Part shown: one piece after another, positions 24,089-36,773 of the stretch
Position numbering within the stretch: position 1 is the stretch's first letter
Layout: every line of letters begins with the position of its first letter
Assembly (NCBI GenBank): GCA_025175895.1
Contig: CM045989.1
Span: forward strand, 126,865,272 to 126,929,271
DNA: 64,000 nucleotides
From: Wurfbainia villosa
Taxonomy: Eukaryota; Streptophyta; Magnoliopsida; Zingiberales; Zingiberaceae
Direction: 5' to 3'
The notes under the pieces: generated by a model
Told to the model about the DNA's origin: nothing
The model's database searches: none
What the model saw: only the letters and a program-made list of their open reading frames with translations
Made by a program: the position numbers and the translations under genes

Positions 24089-24565
24089 ATGGAGAAGCCA
24101 CCAGCCTCGGCCTCCACCACTGCCGCCGCCACAACCTTCGTCCACGCCGACGCCACCACCTTCAAGGAGCTCGTCCAGCGCCTCACTGGCCCGCCCGAGG
24201 CAACTACGACTGCCTCCGCTGCACACTCCCGTCCCTCCTCCTCCTTTCCCGTCGGCCGACTCAAACGGCACCATCACGGCTCTCATTTGAGGCTGGCCAT
24301 CCCAAAACCAGCTGCTTCTTTGGGGTTAACTAAGCCGGCCAGTCCAGCAGTGCCGTCGCCGGTGGCCAGCTTTGCGAGGCTCGATATATCAGCAGAGGAG
24401 AAGAGTGCGGAGGTGATCAAGGAGAAGGAGGAGGAGGAGCGAGCCATTAAAGAGAGGCGGTTCTATTTGTACCCTTCGCCGCGGGAAAGACACAGGGTTG
24501 CTGAGCCGGAGCTGCTCCTGTTGTTTCCGCTCACCTCGCCGAGGGCTGCCGCCGGCGAGCCGTGA
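24089..24565 (+). CDS. VQ motif-containing protein (VQ4/VQ31-like)
   Basis: 158-residue intronless frame. Residues 25-34 are FKELVQRLTG, an exact FxxxVQxxTG motif, preceded by TTFVHADATT as in the VQ4/11/31/33 subgroup. The C-terminus (ERAIKERRFYLYPSPRER ... ELLLLFPLTSPR) matches the conserved tail of that subgroup. VQ proteins are small nuclear co-regulators that bind WRKY transcription factors through the VQ motif; some of this subgroup are MAP-kinase substrates, and the SP/TP sites here fit that. The ATG at 24089 is chosen because the protein then begins MEKPPASAST, the family style; the in-frame ATG at 23933 would add 52 hydrophobic, non-conserved residues. The ORF is complete, and the strong C3 GC content matches a plant gene. 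It is the only clear host gene in the window. Confidence 0.88.
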   Translation: MEKPPASASTTAAATTFVHADATTFKELVQRLTGPPEATTTASAAHSRPSSSFPVGRLKRHHHGSHLRLAIPKPAASLGLTKPASPAVPSPVASFARLDISAEEKSAEVIKEKEEEERAIKERRFYLYPSPRERHRVAEPELLLLFPLTSPRAAAGEP

Positions 24566-25929
24566 GAATTGTATGTGAAACTGGATGAACTTAGCCAAGT
24601 TAATTAAACTTATTGTTTTATGAAAAAATGTGGGCTTGAGGATAATTAAGGGAATGCTTAGTTAAAGAATTAGGGTAAACTCTTGCTTTACCTTTAAATT
24701 GCAAAGAAAAGGATAGTTAGAAATGGTACGTGTAAAAGAAATTCTATAATGTCTTTCTCTATGAAGTGGTATGTAAAGTGTTTCATTTAAAAGGTTTGGC
24801 GATTATAAATGGAATTTAGACTAAAAAAAAAGGAAAATTGCGAAATTGTTGGTTTTTATAATTGAATTTAATTTTAAAATTCAGGAAAATTTTATTCTGA
24901 TTTGAGATGTTAGTAAATTAATAAAAGTGAAAATTGAAAATTTAATTCATTTTCGATGATTTTTTTATCAGTAAAGAATGCATGCACACAACCTAAAACT
25001 GATTTCAAGAAGCATATGTTGTACATGAAAGAAGAGTTAATCTATTGTTAAAGGAAGAAACAAAATTCAAATCAAAGAGTAGTTCAAACTTTTCTCAAGT
25101 ACTTTCCTATTTATTCTCTTAGGGCGAATGCATTTGGTTTGTATGGTCTATGGTATATTTTTTTTTTCTTAAATATGTAATAGACGCTTCATTTCTTATG
25201 AATTTCTAATTAAAAAAATAAGTACTTCCATATTTAATTGCAAAATTAAATTTATTATCAGGTCCCAAGTAATTGTAATTTTTATTTTAAAAAATAGATA
25301 TTCTAATAGTACATTCTTGTATATTTTATTTTTTTAAGTAATGTACATTGTTACTCAATTCAATTAAGATATATGACCAAGATGAGGCATGAAAACTCCA
25401 TCACGATGAGTCAACTAAATAGGGTGAGTGGACTAATAAACCAAAAGGCTAAGCGAATTAGATGAGTTAATCATATCAATAAGACTAAGTGATTAATAGC
25501 ATTAGTTGGGCATTCAATCGAGATGATTATGTTGATTGATCTAAATAAGTCTCTTGCTTTATGGTGTCATTAGGTCAAATAGAGTGATTAAGTGAAATAG
25601 ATTGAGATGGTCAAATAGGTGGATTGAGTTTGGAAGATCAAAAACATTGATCAAGCTAGATGAACCAATTAGGTTAAGCGGGTTAGATAGATTGATTTGA
25701 TTAAGAAGTTTGAATTGATGATCAAGTAGGATGGAGCAAATTAAATCTAGTTAAGAGGGTCAAATGAACGGATCAAGTTGTGTGATACCTTGAGTTAGTG
25801 ATCCCACTCTATGTTAGTTGGTCAAACCCACATGGCTCTATCATAGATCAACTCTTTGGGTTATGTAAGGACCTAGGCCCTACACAGGTCCCTATTGAAC
25901 TCAGCTTTCCAAGTTCACCATATAACTCG
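24566..25929. other. AT-rich intergenic DNA downstream of the VQ gene
   Basis: 24566-25370 is AT-rich with no ORF of note; it should hold the 3' UTR of the VQ gene. 25370-25800 is made of degenerate 'gatcaa(g)..gagtt..aatagg..gattgag' words, an old diffuse repeat. Nothing coding was seen. Confidence 0.5.
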
Positions 25930-28431
25930 TGTCACGCCCCGAGAGAGTCTCCGCCAGACAAAAATCCGGCAAAATCTCCCATGTACGGGTGACAATACCA
26001 ATTTTCATACAAGGCCTACACGACCACTATACATCGGTCAACACGACCGGAACAAAAACATCTACACACGCAGATCATAAGGCCTCAGGCCAACCATCAT
26101 AGTAAATAAATGAAGTCTATCACATCTAGACTTACCCATTCTGCCATCTGAGCAGGAACATACAACCAACTAATTGAATAGTCCATAAGGACACCACAAA
26201 TATTCCCAAACTTTCACAAGTACATAACAAAAACATCAGGACCTAAACATATCCTCTATACAAAATCCAAAACCATAAGACCAATAAAACTTATCCATTT
26301 CGACGAGGGGGATTGGCAGCTGGACTCTCCTGACAGCTTCATCTTGAAATAAAAATAAATCAACGGGGTAAGTTCAAAGAACTTAGTGGATACTAGTCGA
26401 TATGAATAACAAGATATAACTAACAATACTAATCATGTCAGTACAGTCTCATATATATGGTAAGCAAGAAATAAATGAAAAAGGACTGTACTCACCTGAA
26501 TCTCCTGCCCTGATATAGGAGCATATGCCCTACTATAAGAGATAAAGTCATCACCATATACGAATATGAATCCTGTATGCTTGACAATCATATGCAACAT
26601 CCAAGGCATCAATAAAATGCAGCAAACACAATACAAATACGATCCATGCAAAAATGCATGCCGTGCAAATGACATGGTCACCCCTGACGCCAGTCAGCCG
26701 CCTCACACGCGATGGTGAAGCCGAGTGGGTAGGGCTATGACAACTGTGCACTCTGCCATCACTGCTCCTGAGTGACCGAGTGGACAGGATGCTGTTGGAG
26801 TACACCTATCCTCCTGCCCCAAACAGAGTGGGGAGCTAAGCTCTCATCTGTCGGTGTCATAGACCAGAGGAGGGATCCCTGCCCGCTACCACGCTGCCTC
26901 ATCGCTACCCATGAGCGAACCAACGGAGCCTGACAGAGCAACTGCACACACCCTCCTGATGTACCACTAACCCATGAGTGACAGTGTGTGCAGGCCATGT
27001 AACTGGCTGCGGGCTCAACAATAATGGAACCCCATCCAGCCAGCATGCAAACATGCAAGATGGTGCATGATACTAAAGCATGTAAATCCAACTAAATACA
27101 CCTATCCGAATAATATGCACAATCAATATGTACATATCCATAATCCAAGTAACTATGATCCAAGTAAAACAGGGAAGATATAATCATATCCTATCAAATG
27201 CATGTATCAAGTAGGCACATATCATACTAGGCATATAAACATGAAAATTATTGCAAGCTATCCTAACTAGCATATTAACTTGACTATATTTAAAAGATAA
27301 GTCAAAATACCCGCCTGATAAAATAAATGACCGCAAGATGAAATCTTCACGCCCGTGGACCTGCCTCGTGACCGAAACCTGATATGTAGTAAATGCTAAT
27401 CGTCTTCACGTCCAAGAATTTATCACAATCAAAGTCCTGAAAATATAGCATATATAACTATATTACACGGTCAATTCTAATATTATAATCAAATCCTAAT
27501 CCTACAATGACTTTGTATCCCGATTAATTAACCGAGTACAAATTGAGATATCATTCATCCCAATCCACCTTTACCATCATGATTCATTAATTTATCCCAT
27601 TAACTATTTATCGCCCACCCAACTACAGATGAGCTATGAACTCCACCCACATAGCTTCTTGCTCCAATTTAGGGTTCCAGACCCGAGTCCACTGTCGAAT
27701 CAGTGCAAAAGGGAAACCTAATTCAAATACGCTCACCACCAACAAAAAAACAATCGCTACTAGTGGAGAGTTGTGCTCTGGGCTGCCGATCGATCCTTAA
27801 ACCAACATGAGCAGCAATGGTATCGGACTTACCAGGTGCGGCAACAGCTCGGGGGAAAAGTAGAAGACATGATTGGCCTCAGATCAACCTCGCGGCGCCC
27901 GACATGGCGACGGCGGTGGGGCGACCTCAAGCGGCGCAGATGAAGTTTAGGAAGGACGCTGAGCACCTTTGATCGGCGGAGGAAATAGCCGACGATGGGA
28001 GGTCAAGCACGGGAGAGGTTGTAGCCCGTGGCGACGACGACGGGGAGGTCTGGTCGCGACGGCGCGAGGAGGTCTGGTCAGAGATATTTGGGCGTGCGGC
28101 GGCAGATGCCCGGTAGTTGATGAACGGAAACGTGGACGGTGCACGGGGAGGAGATCGCGAAGTGTTGGGCGCGGCGGAAGAGGCAGTTACGGTGAGGAAT
28201 CGCGAGAAAAATAAAACTGAGCGCAATGAACCGGATTTCCCCAATTAACCTAGGTTAGGTTTTTCATTAATTTATAACCTTCCCCATTAAATTAATTATC
28301 CCCGTACAAACCCCGTTTAATTCTAGAAAAATTTTTAGAAAAATTCCTAAAAATCCCGAAAAATTTCCAGGATAAATTTCTTAATTCTTTGGCCATTTTA
28401 TTTTGGTATTTTAAATTTTCCGTATTTAACA
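25930..28431 (-). mobile_element. 3' LTR of chromovirus-type Ty3-gypsy element G3
   Basis: 2,502 bp, TGTCACGCCCC at left and tatttaaca at right, so TG...CA on the minus strand. It abuts a polypurine tract at 28432. Its end block (25930-26060) is the reverse complement of 19082-19201 of G1, and 26430-27090 mirrors 18137-18770. The GC-rich part at 27840-28210 carries spurious ORFs. Because the tract lies to its right, this is the downstream LTR of the decayed element that follows. Confidence 0.85.
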
Positions 28432-28442
28432 TTCTCCCCCAC
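28432..28442 (-). other. Polypurine tract of G3
   Basis: The complement reads GTGGGGGAGAA directly before the LTR start, the typical gypsy plus-strand primer. Confidence 0.85.
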
Positions 28443-28950
28443 TAATAAAAATTTGGTCCCCAATTTTCCTACTCAAATGCATAATGAGTAAGAGATACCA
28501 CAAGTACTGAAAAATATAAGCAAACAAGTGGGGGTATTGAGCTCGAATCTTTTCCTCATGCTCCCAAGTTGCCTCCTCATCAGTGTGGTGACTCCACCCG
28601 ATCTTGACAAGTCGCACAATCTTGTTTCGCAACTGTCGTTCTTTGTTATCCAAAATTCGTACCGGAACCTCTGCATAAGTAGCATCAGGTTTAATGGAAC
28701 CTGACGCATCTGATAGAATATGTGTAGAGTCTGACGCATACTTCCTCAGCATGGACACATGGATTAATCATGAATACTCGTCAAAGATGGTGGTAGCGTT
28801 AGCCAGTAAGCGACTACTCCGATCCTCTCCAAAATCTCGAAAGGCCCAATGTACCTTGGAGCTAACTTACCACGGAGGTCAAATCTCTTCACCCCTTTCG
28901 TGGGTGAGACTCGCAGGAATACCTGGTCACTAATAGAGAACTCTCGAGGT
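28443..28950 (-). pseudogene. gypsy pol 3' end: integrase C-terminus and chromodomain
   Basis: On the minus strand, 28950-28800 reads VFLRVSPTKGVKRFDLRGKL and APRYIGPFEILERI, the integrase C-terminal core of chromoviruses. 28758-28590 reads VPVRILDNKERQLRNKIVRL, then the chromodomain-like EEATWEHEEKIRAQYPHLF. The two are in different frames. The chromodomain is what steers chromoviruses to heterochromatin. This supports a Tekay/Del-type assignment. Confidence 0.8.
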
Positions 28951-29600
28951 CTCCGTCTCCGATCTGCATAACTCTTCTAACGATCCTGTGTCTCAGCCAT
29001 CCTTTGTTTGATAGTACGGACCAACTCTGGCTCATGCTGAGCTCTACGAGGTCCTAGCAACTGGGCCTCCCCAACCTTTTCCCAGAGGGTGGGTGTACGA
29101 CACTGTCTACCATACAATGCTTCAAACGGGGCCATTTGGATAGCCGAATGATAGCTATTATTGTAGGCGAATTCCACTAACGACAAGTGGTCCTCCCAGT
29201 TGCCTCCGGAATCTATAACACAAGACCTCAGCAAGTCCTCTTGTGTCTGAATGGTCCGCTCAGACTATCCATCTGTCTGCTGATGGAATGCAGTACTAAA
29301 ATGAAGTTGCTTGCCTAAAGCCTGCTGTAGACTCTGCCAAAACCGGGTCATGAATCGGGAATCTCTATCAGATATAATGCTCAAAGGAACACCATGTAAT
29401 CTGATGATCTCCCGACAATTATAACTCTGTCAAACGATCTAAAGAGTCGGTCTTCCGAATCGCTAAGAAGTGCGCGGATTTGGTTAGTCGGTCTACAACT
29501 ACCCAAATCGCGTCATAGCCTTCATGTATCCTAGGCAAACCCACATAAAATCTATAATAATACGCTTCCACTTCCATTCCGGAATCGAAATTTCCTGAAG
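28951..29600 (-). pseudogene. gypsy integrase core, broken
   Basis: Pieces in order on the minus strand: ISIPEWKWKR near 29560-29590, IWVVVDRLTKSAHFLAI (first catalytic Asp) near 29460-29510, VPLSIISDRDSRF (second Asp) near 29370-29400, then FSTAFHQQTDG followed by a stop where Gln normally stands, SERTIQTQ, and the open ORF 29234-28977 (DHLSLVEFAYNNSYHSAIQM ... YGRQCRTP). Frameshifts and stops make it inactive. Confidence 0.8.
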
Positions 29601-30720
29601 CGTCTGTTCCTTAAACTAATGAAACTCCGAAAACCATTATCCTCCTCGGAGTCGGAGACGGTAGTCCATCTATCGTCCAAAATCCACTCCACCACACACT
29701 CTGTAAGTTCATGGGAGGCTATCGCGACCAAACTTGTTACAACCATTCGTGTTGCAACTACTCTATAGTAGTTATCTAGTAACTAGTCAAAATCCCATGA
29801 GCATTCCTGCTCCTCACCTCTACAAAACAACATAATCACTGCTAAGTCCACGTCATATAACTATCGTAAGCTTAGGATACGTCTTATTCGATAGCATCGG
29901 AATCGCTACGATCCCCGAAATGATGCATCCATGTACACTACCCTTCCTTCCACACCAACATGACTAATCAACACTGGCGTAAAAGTCAACCATCATCTGA
30001 GCCCTGAAACTAGTTTCACAAGCTTCAGACCAAGTAAATTCCATCACCTTCCTGGTCTAACCAGTCAGCGATGTAGTACCACTAAAGCATCCTATCCATA
30101 TATATAGTAATAATTAAACCAATACCAAGAAAACTACCATCCACGGTGACCGAGTGCGCAACTCCAACTACCACCCTCATCAGTGGCCAAGTTACGCAAC
30201 TCTCACGACCACAACTGACCCAATCGTGTCCAAAATACACGACTTCCCAAATCCCTAGATGACTAAGTCATCAATAAGTCTAATAAGATAATCAAAAGCT
30301 CAAACAATTCATACCAAGTATGAAATTGTCGTCGCTATACACCTGTATTCCCTTTACTCTAGGTTGATGATATAACAATCATCACAATGACAATGATAAT
30401 TGTATGACACCATGTCACTACAATATCAACCCACCAGTCATAAATCAATCCTAGAGTATACATAGGTATCCTATAGTTAGTCTAAATAGATCCTCTATCC
30501 ACAATGAAGGATATTCATTTCCTTCTACAACTACCGTATTCTATCATCGATAATCGATGCATAACCTCAAAGGTCCATCTCTCTTTTAACAAAGAGTTTC
30601 GGATCTTCTCTGGAAGAAATACTGGGACAAATAAATATCCCATCCAACACCTCCTATAATAAGGTAAAACGATCTTTCATCTTCTTGACCAGTGTAGACA
30701 TACACGCCTTATCCATAACC
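29601..30720 (-). pseudogene. gypsy reverse transcriptase / RNase H remnants
   Basis: The RT block LRLCIDYR with the preceding 'LFVKR.DG' is readable, with frameshifts, near 30545-30610. An RNase H start (FTWSEACETSF, then VHGCIISGIVAIPML in place of the VYTDAS motif) lies near 29900-30060. Only about 450 bases separate these, so the catalytic YxDD part of RT is deleted or unreadable. The order RT, RNase H, integrase, chromodomain is right for gypsy. Confidence 0.6.
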
Positions 30721-31103
30721 AAATCACTATTAGTAGGGACTGATATTCTCTAAGGGTTTACTCCTCGTCCTTCAAATTGGTGGCTAGCAGGCCAAATCCC
30801 TAGCTTCCTAATTCGACATCAGTCGGCACCTCTAAAGAGTTCGTACTTCTGAAATCATCGTTAGGTTCTGCAAGGTCAATATGTCATCGACCTCGTCCCC
30901 GACCATGAGTAGGGGCAATTCACTAGGTCAATACTTTTCCTAACCACTAAAGTACTGTAACCACTAAAGACAACACTTTTCATATAGCTCAGAGATATCC
31001 TTCAGCTTGCCTGATCCCAAAACACGAGAACTCCCAAAAATTCAAGGAAAAGAAAATCCTCGAAACACAAAATCCTTAAACCAAAATCGCAAACCAATAA
31101 AAT
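30721..31103. other. Unresolved, probably decayed gypsy internal DNA
   Basis: No domain could be read on either strand; its position suggests the gag/protease side of G3. Confidence 0.35.
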
Positions 31104-32541
31104 TGTCATGTCCTGGGGGCATATCCATCATCCAAATGACAGAGGAGCCCCTTAGTGACAATATCCAGAAATACCTGGACCAGATCTGGTAAAAACCTCA
31201 AAATAATAATAGAAATATAAGTATTTTATTAACTGCATGCATGCACGACTAAACATATATCAATTAAAGTAAAATAGTTTTGTGACACCAAATCAAATTG
31301 CGACCACAAATCCAAAGTGCATTAACAAAATGCAACACCGATAAAGTAAACAAAGCGGCATCCCGACGATGCAGGGAGATAAGCACGACAAGGAACTCTC
31401 TGAGCGACACAAAAGTAGGTCAACAGGACACGTCCTCCATCAGGTAACCTAGAGGATAAGTGAGGAGGGGGTAAGTACAACCACTCTGTGGATGTATAGA
31501 CAATAGTGCATATTCATAATGCACATAATGGAAGTCAAAGGAAACAAGCTAGAGTAACCCAACCCTCAGAGTACCAATATCAGTCTGCAACTATCCTGAT
31601 CAGCAATATAACAACAACTGCAACAAGTAGTGCACATCTAGATACCACGACAAAGCCTCGTGGCTCTTGAGGTAATACAAAGGGAACTATCTATGAGCTA
31701 CCGCGAACGTAATTCGTGGGTCGACAATCAATAGCATTGTCTACGTGCAACTACATGCTACCACGAATGAGACTCGTGGATAGACAGGCAGTATATAGAT
31801 ATCTAGTTATTGACTGCTCACAACTGCATGCTACCTCTAATGGGTTGCGGGGGCAGTCGATTATCCTAAGTTCCTCTTACAACTTAACTTCTCAAGTCAA
31901 CTTAGCAATCACTCTCTCAAATCTATAGTTTTGGTATTGAACACCCCTTAGTATTAGTGAATTGCCTAAATGTTAAGGGGTTGACTTGGCAATCATTCTC
32001 CACAATCTCAATGGATTATTTAATGGTCACAAGATCGAGCTCCCCTAAGTGTCAGTGGATTACCAAAATGCTAAGGGGTTTGATACTGCTATAATATGAC
32101 TTAGGAACTAGAAAAAAAAATCATGATTTGTAGGATGAAATCGAAGGGAAGGATCATAATGCAGGATATACAGTCTAGTCCAGCAAGATCTGACTCGGGC
32201 CGGGGGAATAGGTCGAGTCGGTGAGGTGGCAACTCGGGAAGGGGAGAGGAGGTCCATTGGTTAGAATAAAACTAGATAATGACTCGGGGAAGTGAGCCGA
32301 GTTAGTGAGGTGGCGACTCAGGAAGGGAAGAGGAGGTCCGATGGTTAAAGAAAAATTGGATAGCAACTTGGGAACGTGAGCCGAGTTAGTAAAAGGGTAA
32401 GTTTGAGACATAGAGTGGAGTTTGGGTAGGGTTAAGAAGAATTGATTAAAGGAAAGAAGGGCCCAGTGGTAAGGTGAAGGTAAAGAAGGGGGATGATTCT
32501 TGTTATATTTTCTCATGAGAGTTTATAACGTAGTATAACAA
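31104..32541 (-). mobile_element. Divergent gypsy LTR-like region
   Basis: Begins TGTCATGTCCTGGGGGC and may end tataaca at 32541. The 'gggggtaagtacaaccactctgtgg' stretch near 31467-31492 parallels the 'ggggtaagttcaaagaacttagtgg' of the LTR at 26366-26390, and the 'gctaccacgaatgagactcgtgg' words at 31680-31790 resemble the contig's other gypsy LTRs. It is not the same sequence as 25930-28431, so it is not simply the other LTR of G3. Ends are uncertain. Confidence 0.45.
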
Positions 32542-33103
32542 ACCAAGGATTCTGGAGGACCCCACAGAAGATTCTTAGTGACCCTCATTCACTAATATCA
32601 TAATAGTATTATTCTTCATACTTGTATAGCCCTTCACATGGATGATGATCTGGATGATTTGCTACGCGACAGTTGGCTCCAGGGGTGGCAAGTATAAAAG
32701 GAAGGAAGAAGAGGGGGACTTTTGGGACTTCTTCTGCTCTCTCTCTCTCTCTTGGTGGCTGGTTAGTTTTCTAAAAGGAGACATACCGTTGGAAGGAGAA
32801 GGACCATCCTAGACAGAGAAAGGAAGAGAATCATACAAGTCACATTTTCTTTTACCTAAACTTCTATCTGTAAGGGGTTTCTCCACCTCCAGAAGTACTT
32901 CCAAGAAGGAGGAATTATAGTAAAGGTGTCCAGTGTCAGAGCTCACTCTAGAGCTCACCCGTAGAGTAGGAATCTAAATTCCAAACCACGTTAAATCTCT
33001 TGTCATTATTCCATTTTTCATTTTATTATTGCGGCCGGAGAGGACCCCCAAGCCTCCCTGATATCTTCGTTTCAAAGGAGGTAGAAAATTCACACCGCAT
33101 CAG
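32542..33103 (+). repeat. 5' LTR end region of a Tat-like Ty3-gypsy element
   Basis: Contains tataaaagg (32693-32701), a CT run, and ends 'cacaccgcatca' just before 'tcatcgtttgtgggaac', which resembles the 'gcgccgtctgtgggaac' sequence following LTRs of Tat-type elements. The start of the LTR was not found. Confidence 0.45.
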
Positions 33104-33882
33104 TTGTCATCGTTTGTGGGAACAATTTTTGTTGAACAAGATGTGGAGATGCATTCGCAAGAGATCCCTCCTCCTACGACTTTCTCTGCGTAGGAAACCC
33201 CTATTAATTTGCTACCGTCCCAGTTGAAAACTCTGATAGATGCGACAGTCTCTGAAGCTTTGGTGAGAGAAAGACGAAGGATGGAATATCTCCATCCTCA
33301 TTCTGGTGAGCCCTCTTAGAGGGAGCTCCCACTCGAAGGACTTTCTCACATCCCTCCTCCAGGTCCTCAAGAAATAGAGGTGTTTCCTAGAGAAGGATTA
33401 GTGGGGGGAGCGTATCAATATCCTTTCCTCGTACCACTGGTGAGACGAGAGGACCAAGGAGAAAGTTGTTCTACCAAGGCTCCAGAACCTTATAAGCCTT
33501 GCCCCTTTATGACAGATATAGTCATAGAACCACCACTAACCCAATTTCGCAATCCGCAGGTGGGGATGTACAATGGTACTTCTAATTCAAAGGAACATTT
33601 GTCTCAATTTGAAGGTGCAACCTCCCTTTATTGCTACATTGATACTCTCAAATGTCGGGCCTTCCAAATCACCTAGAAGGCATCTGCTCAAAGCTGGTTT
33701 AGATCTCTACCTCCTAGCTCTATTACATATTTTGCAGATCTAAAGGGAGTTTTTCTCAAACAATTTGCTAGTATTAAAAAATATAAGCATGGTGCTTCCA
33801 TTTTACTTCATCTAAAGCAAGAGCCAGCTGAATCTTTAAAAAGTTATATACATCGTTTTACCATGATTGCCCGGGAAATACC
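33104..33882 (+). pseudogene. Ty3-gypsy (Tat-like) gag, truncated by element F
   Basis: 33380-33882 encodes PPLTQFRNPQVGMYNGTSN, EHLSQFEGATSLYCYIDTLK, then after one stop AQSWFRSLPPSSITYFADLK and the AESLKSYIHRF block. This matches the Retrotrans_gag capsid domain of Tat/Ogre-type gypsy elements (YDGTxDPxxHL ... AxxWFxxLPPxSI ... ESLRxYIxRF). The N-terminal part (33131-33330) is out of frame. The gene ends at 33882, where the LTR of F begins; 'atacc' (33878-33882) is the expected target site. Confidence 0.75.
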
Positions 33883-34551
33883 TGTTCATGCAATTGGCCC
33901 AGGTCACGATTGATCAGACTCGAGTTTGACTCGAGTATGTGTTTTGATGTTTGACATGGATGTCTGACATGTGTTGGGGAGATTGCTAATGCAATCGACC
34001 CAGGTTAGTATTTGATGTTTGACGATGGTTTGACCATTGTCATGGGAAAAGTCCAAGTCTTGAGTACTTTGCATGTAAAGTCTAAGCATGGGTCTTGGCA
34101 AGGGGAAGTCCAACATGGGTTGACAAAGAAAAGTCCAAACATGGGTCTTGGCATGGAAAGTCCAACATGGGTTGGCAAGGGAAAGTCCACGCTTGAGTCT
34201 TGGCATTTGGAAAGTCCAAGGGGAATATTGGTGGCGTAAAGTCCAAGGGTGAAGTCTTGGCAGCATAAGTCCAATGTGCCTTGGCAGTGTAGACACCGTT
34301 AGCATGACAATAACCGATGGAAGCACCTGAAGGCTAGCGTATGGATGAACAAGTCATTGATGACTTGGAGGGATCTGATAGGCACGAGGCTGACGGAGGT
34401 GGCTAGAAGGCTTAGGTCTAGGCTAAGGGTGGTCTAGTAAGTATGGGGGCACCATACTTGGGTTAAAACCTCATGTTTGAGGTGTATCAGTCGATGGAGA
34501 CCATGGGTCAGTCGACTGGTGTGAGTCTACTAGGGTTTGACTGCGGGAAGT
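33883..34551 (+). repeat. 5' LTR of F, first part
   Basis: Starts TGTTCATGCAATTGGCCCAGG, matching TGTTGGTGCAATCGGCCCAGG of the LTR at 49477. It includes the cttggcatggaaagtccaa array at 34040-34300 and 'gggcaccatacttgggtt' at 34446. It stops at the TSD gaagt (34547-34551) of element B. Confidence 0.85.
34040..34300. repeat. aagtccaa / cttggca tandem array in LTR of F
   Basis: About nine degenerate units around 'aagtccaacatgggttggcaa'; the reverse complement of the array at 17005-17440. Confidence 0.85.
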
Positions 34552-36757
34552 ATTGGGTTTCCGACACCGTGGCGTGTGTGTGTTCGATCACGTTTCGTAA
34601 ACATGATCACAGCGGAAGCAATAAAAATAATAAATCTACATTTATTACAACACACACAACACACGCATGCATATTACAACAAGTGTAGACATAACCGTAA
34701 ATTTAAATTTTCAATAAAAGGAAATTTATCTACGTTATACCTTTCGTATGACGTGTAGCGGGAACGACATCAACCGGAACGATCCTCGCTAGAATCATCT
34801 CTATCTGTATCCACGCCGAGTTCCTCGGGATGACTTCGCTAAGCCACGAGCTTCGTCTTCATACGGGTTACCAGCCTCGTGTTGAAGATGACGTGATCGA
34901 GAGATGATCACGATCCGAATCCAAATTCGGATCCTAATACGAGTTCTCAAAACTCGCTTCTCCGGAGAGGTATTCGTCAACCAATTGACGAATCCTTCGT
35001 CCTCCACCTCAGAGGATTACCGGAGATCGAATCCCCGGTAAGTTAGCCACTGTCGGAGCTCTAACCATCGTCCAAACGATGCTCTGACGAGAGGAGAACA
35101 AGCTGTCCAGAAAACTGGACAGCTTTGGTGGAGGAGATAGGCGCCGGCCAACAAAGGAAGCCAAGTGCTCACCTTTTCACCGAAGCCTAGAAAGATCACT
35201 GGAGGGTCGCCGGAGGATCACCGGCTGAAGCTTGGATGCCGGCAAGGAGTTGGATGGCGGCACAAGGGCTGGGCGGCAAGCTAGGGTTACCGCCGAGAGT
35301 CTCCAAGGAGAGGTGGGCGGCAACCTTTGCTAGGGTTTTGGATTAGAGCTTAATTATCCCTTAAGCCCTCTTTTATAGAGAACTAATTCTCTTAATGGTT
35401 ATTGGATCATAACCATTAGGCCCATTAACCCGCTCCATTAAGATAAGTTAAAATAAACCAAACCATGATGGTTTATTTTAAGTTAAAACGAACCGAACCA
35501 ACTTTTGGTTCATTCGTTTAAAATAAACCAAACCCTTTGGTTTATTCTCCTCCATTGGATTAGAACCAAACCATTTTGGTTCATCCATTATGTCTTCATA
35601 AGACACGGCCCATCCACGCTTCCATTGCGATCAAACAATTTCATGCTCGCCTTCATGTTGGTCCAACCAAACCTTGTTTCTCTCGAGAATCCCATTCTCA
35701 AGCTCGTTTTAAATCCTTTGGATTACGCTCATTGCGTGTGACCAAATAGGTTCTCGGTTTATGTTGGCCGTCTATAATTAACCATTAATTATAGAATGAT
35801 CATGAGTGGCACCTAGTAGTACATCATGATCCCCAATTAACCGAAAAGATCAACGGTTGATCCAAAACTATTTCTGAAACCCTTCAGCAGCTCGAATAAA
35901 TCGTGCCCCATTCCCTTCACTCATCTTATACCCACTTGGTTCAGGACATGGTCTATAGTGTCAGTCCCCACTAGGCTGACTACGTCACACCTAGCCCAAG
36001 TATCATTTCCTCGTCCTACGAATTCTAGTTACTCCACATGTATCGAAGAGTACCTTACTCTAAACATGTAATGCTTTGGCCAAAGACTTTAGTAACAATC
36101 CGACGAGAGGCCATGGGTATACATCTCCTCGCAAGGAGTGGTGAATCCTTTATAGGCTATTCAAACACCTTCGATCACTTCAACTTATACCCAATCATCC
36201 CGGGTCCACATCCCCTTAGAGATGTTTGCTTAAGATGTCAAAGCATAAGTCTCCATGATCAAGATGACTTGAATACCGCAAGTCAAAGGAACATCGCACT
36301 TAAGCTACAGTAAAAACTTCATTGACATATCTATATATGCAGAGAACCATATGAATTCTTACGGCTGGTCACTCCAATGAACTAGTTACCATAACTAGCA
36401 TCCACGATTAACTCCGGACATCATATGTCTCCAGCCAGTGAGAATCAGCTGCTTGGATACACCAAGGAGTATACCTCGTGCTAGTCTCGACAGAATTGAT
36501 GGTGTCCAAATCCATCAATTCATCGACTAGGGATAATTCCTATACATCACAATTACACATGTAAAGATACTCACTAGTTGTGATCCAATCACAAATTCTC
36601 TCATGCTGTGAATCGTATCGTGGACATTCAGTAAATGAGTTTAAGATCCAATCAAATACATAAAACATGTATACTCAAATAGTGAATCTTCATTTATCAT
36701 ATAAATGGTTCATACATAAGGCAATTGCCTTAGGACATCTCTCATATATTACTAACA
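34552..36757 (-). repeat. 3' LTR of element B
   Basis: Pairs with 41749-43965. It ends tactaaca at 36757, next to the polypurine tract. Confidence 0.9.
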
Positions 36758-36773
36758 GACTCCCACTTGGCCT
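36758..36773 (-). other. Polypurine tract of element B
   Basis: Same 16 bases as in element A, directly before the 3' LTR. Confidence 0.8.

Noticed and set aside
26433..27091. ORFs of 82-110 codons shared with 18137-18768 on the opposite strand
   Set aside because: Shared only because both are the same gypsy LTR block; frames differ and no domain is seen.
27927..28244. 105-codon Ser/Pro/Arg-rich ORF
   Set aside because: Lies in the GC-rich part of the gypsy LTR at 25930-28431; the equivalent part of the other LTRs encodes different frames.
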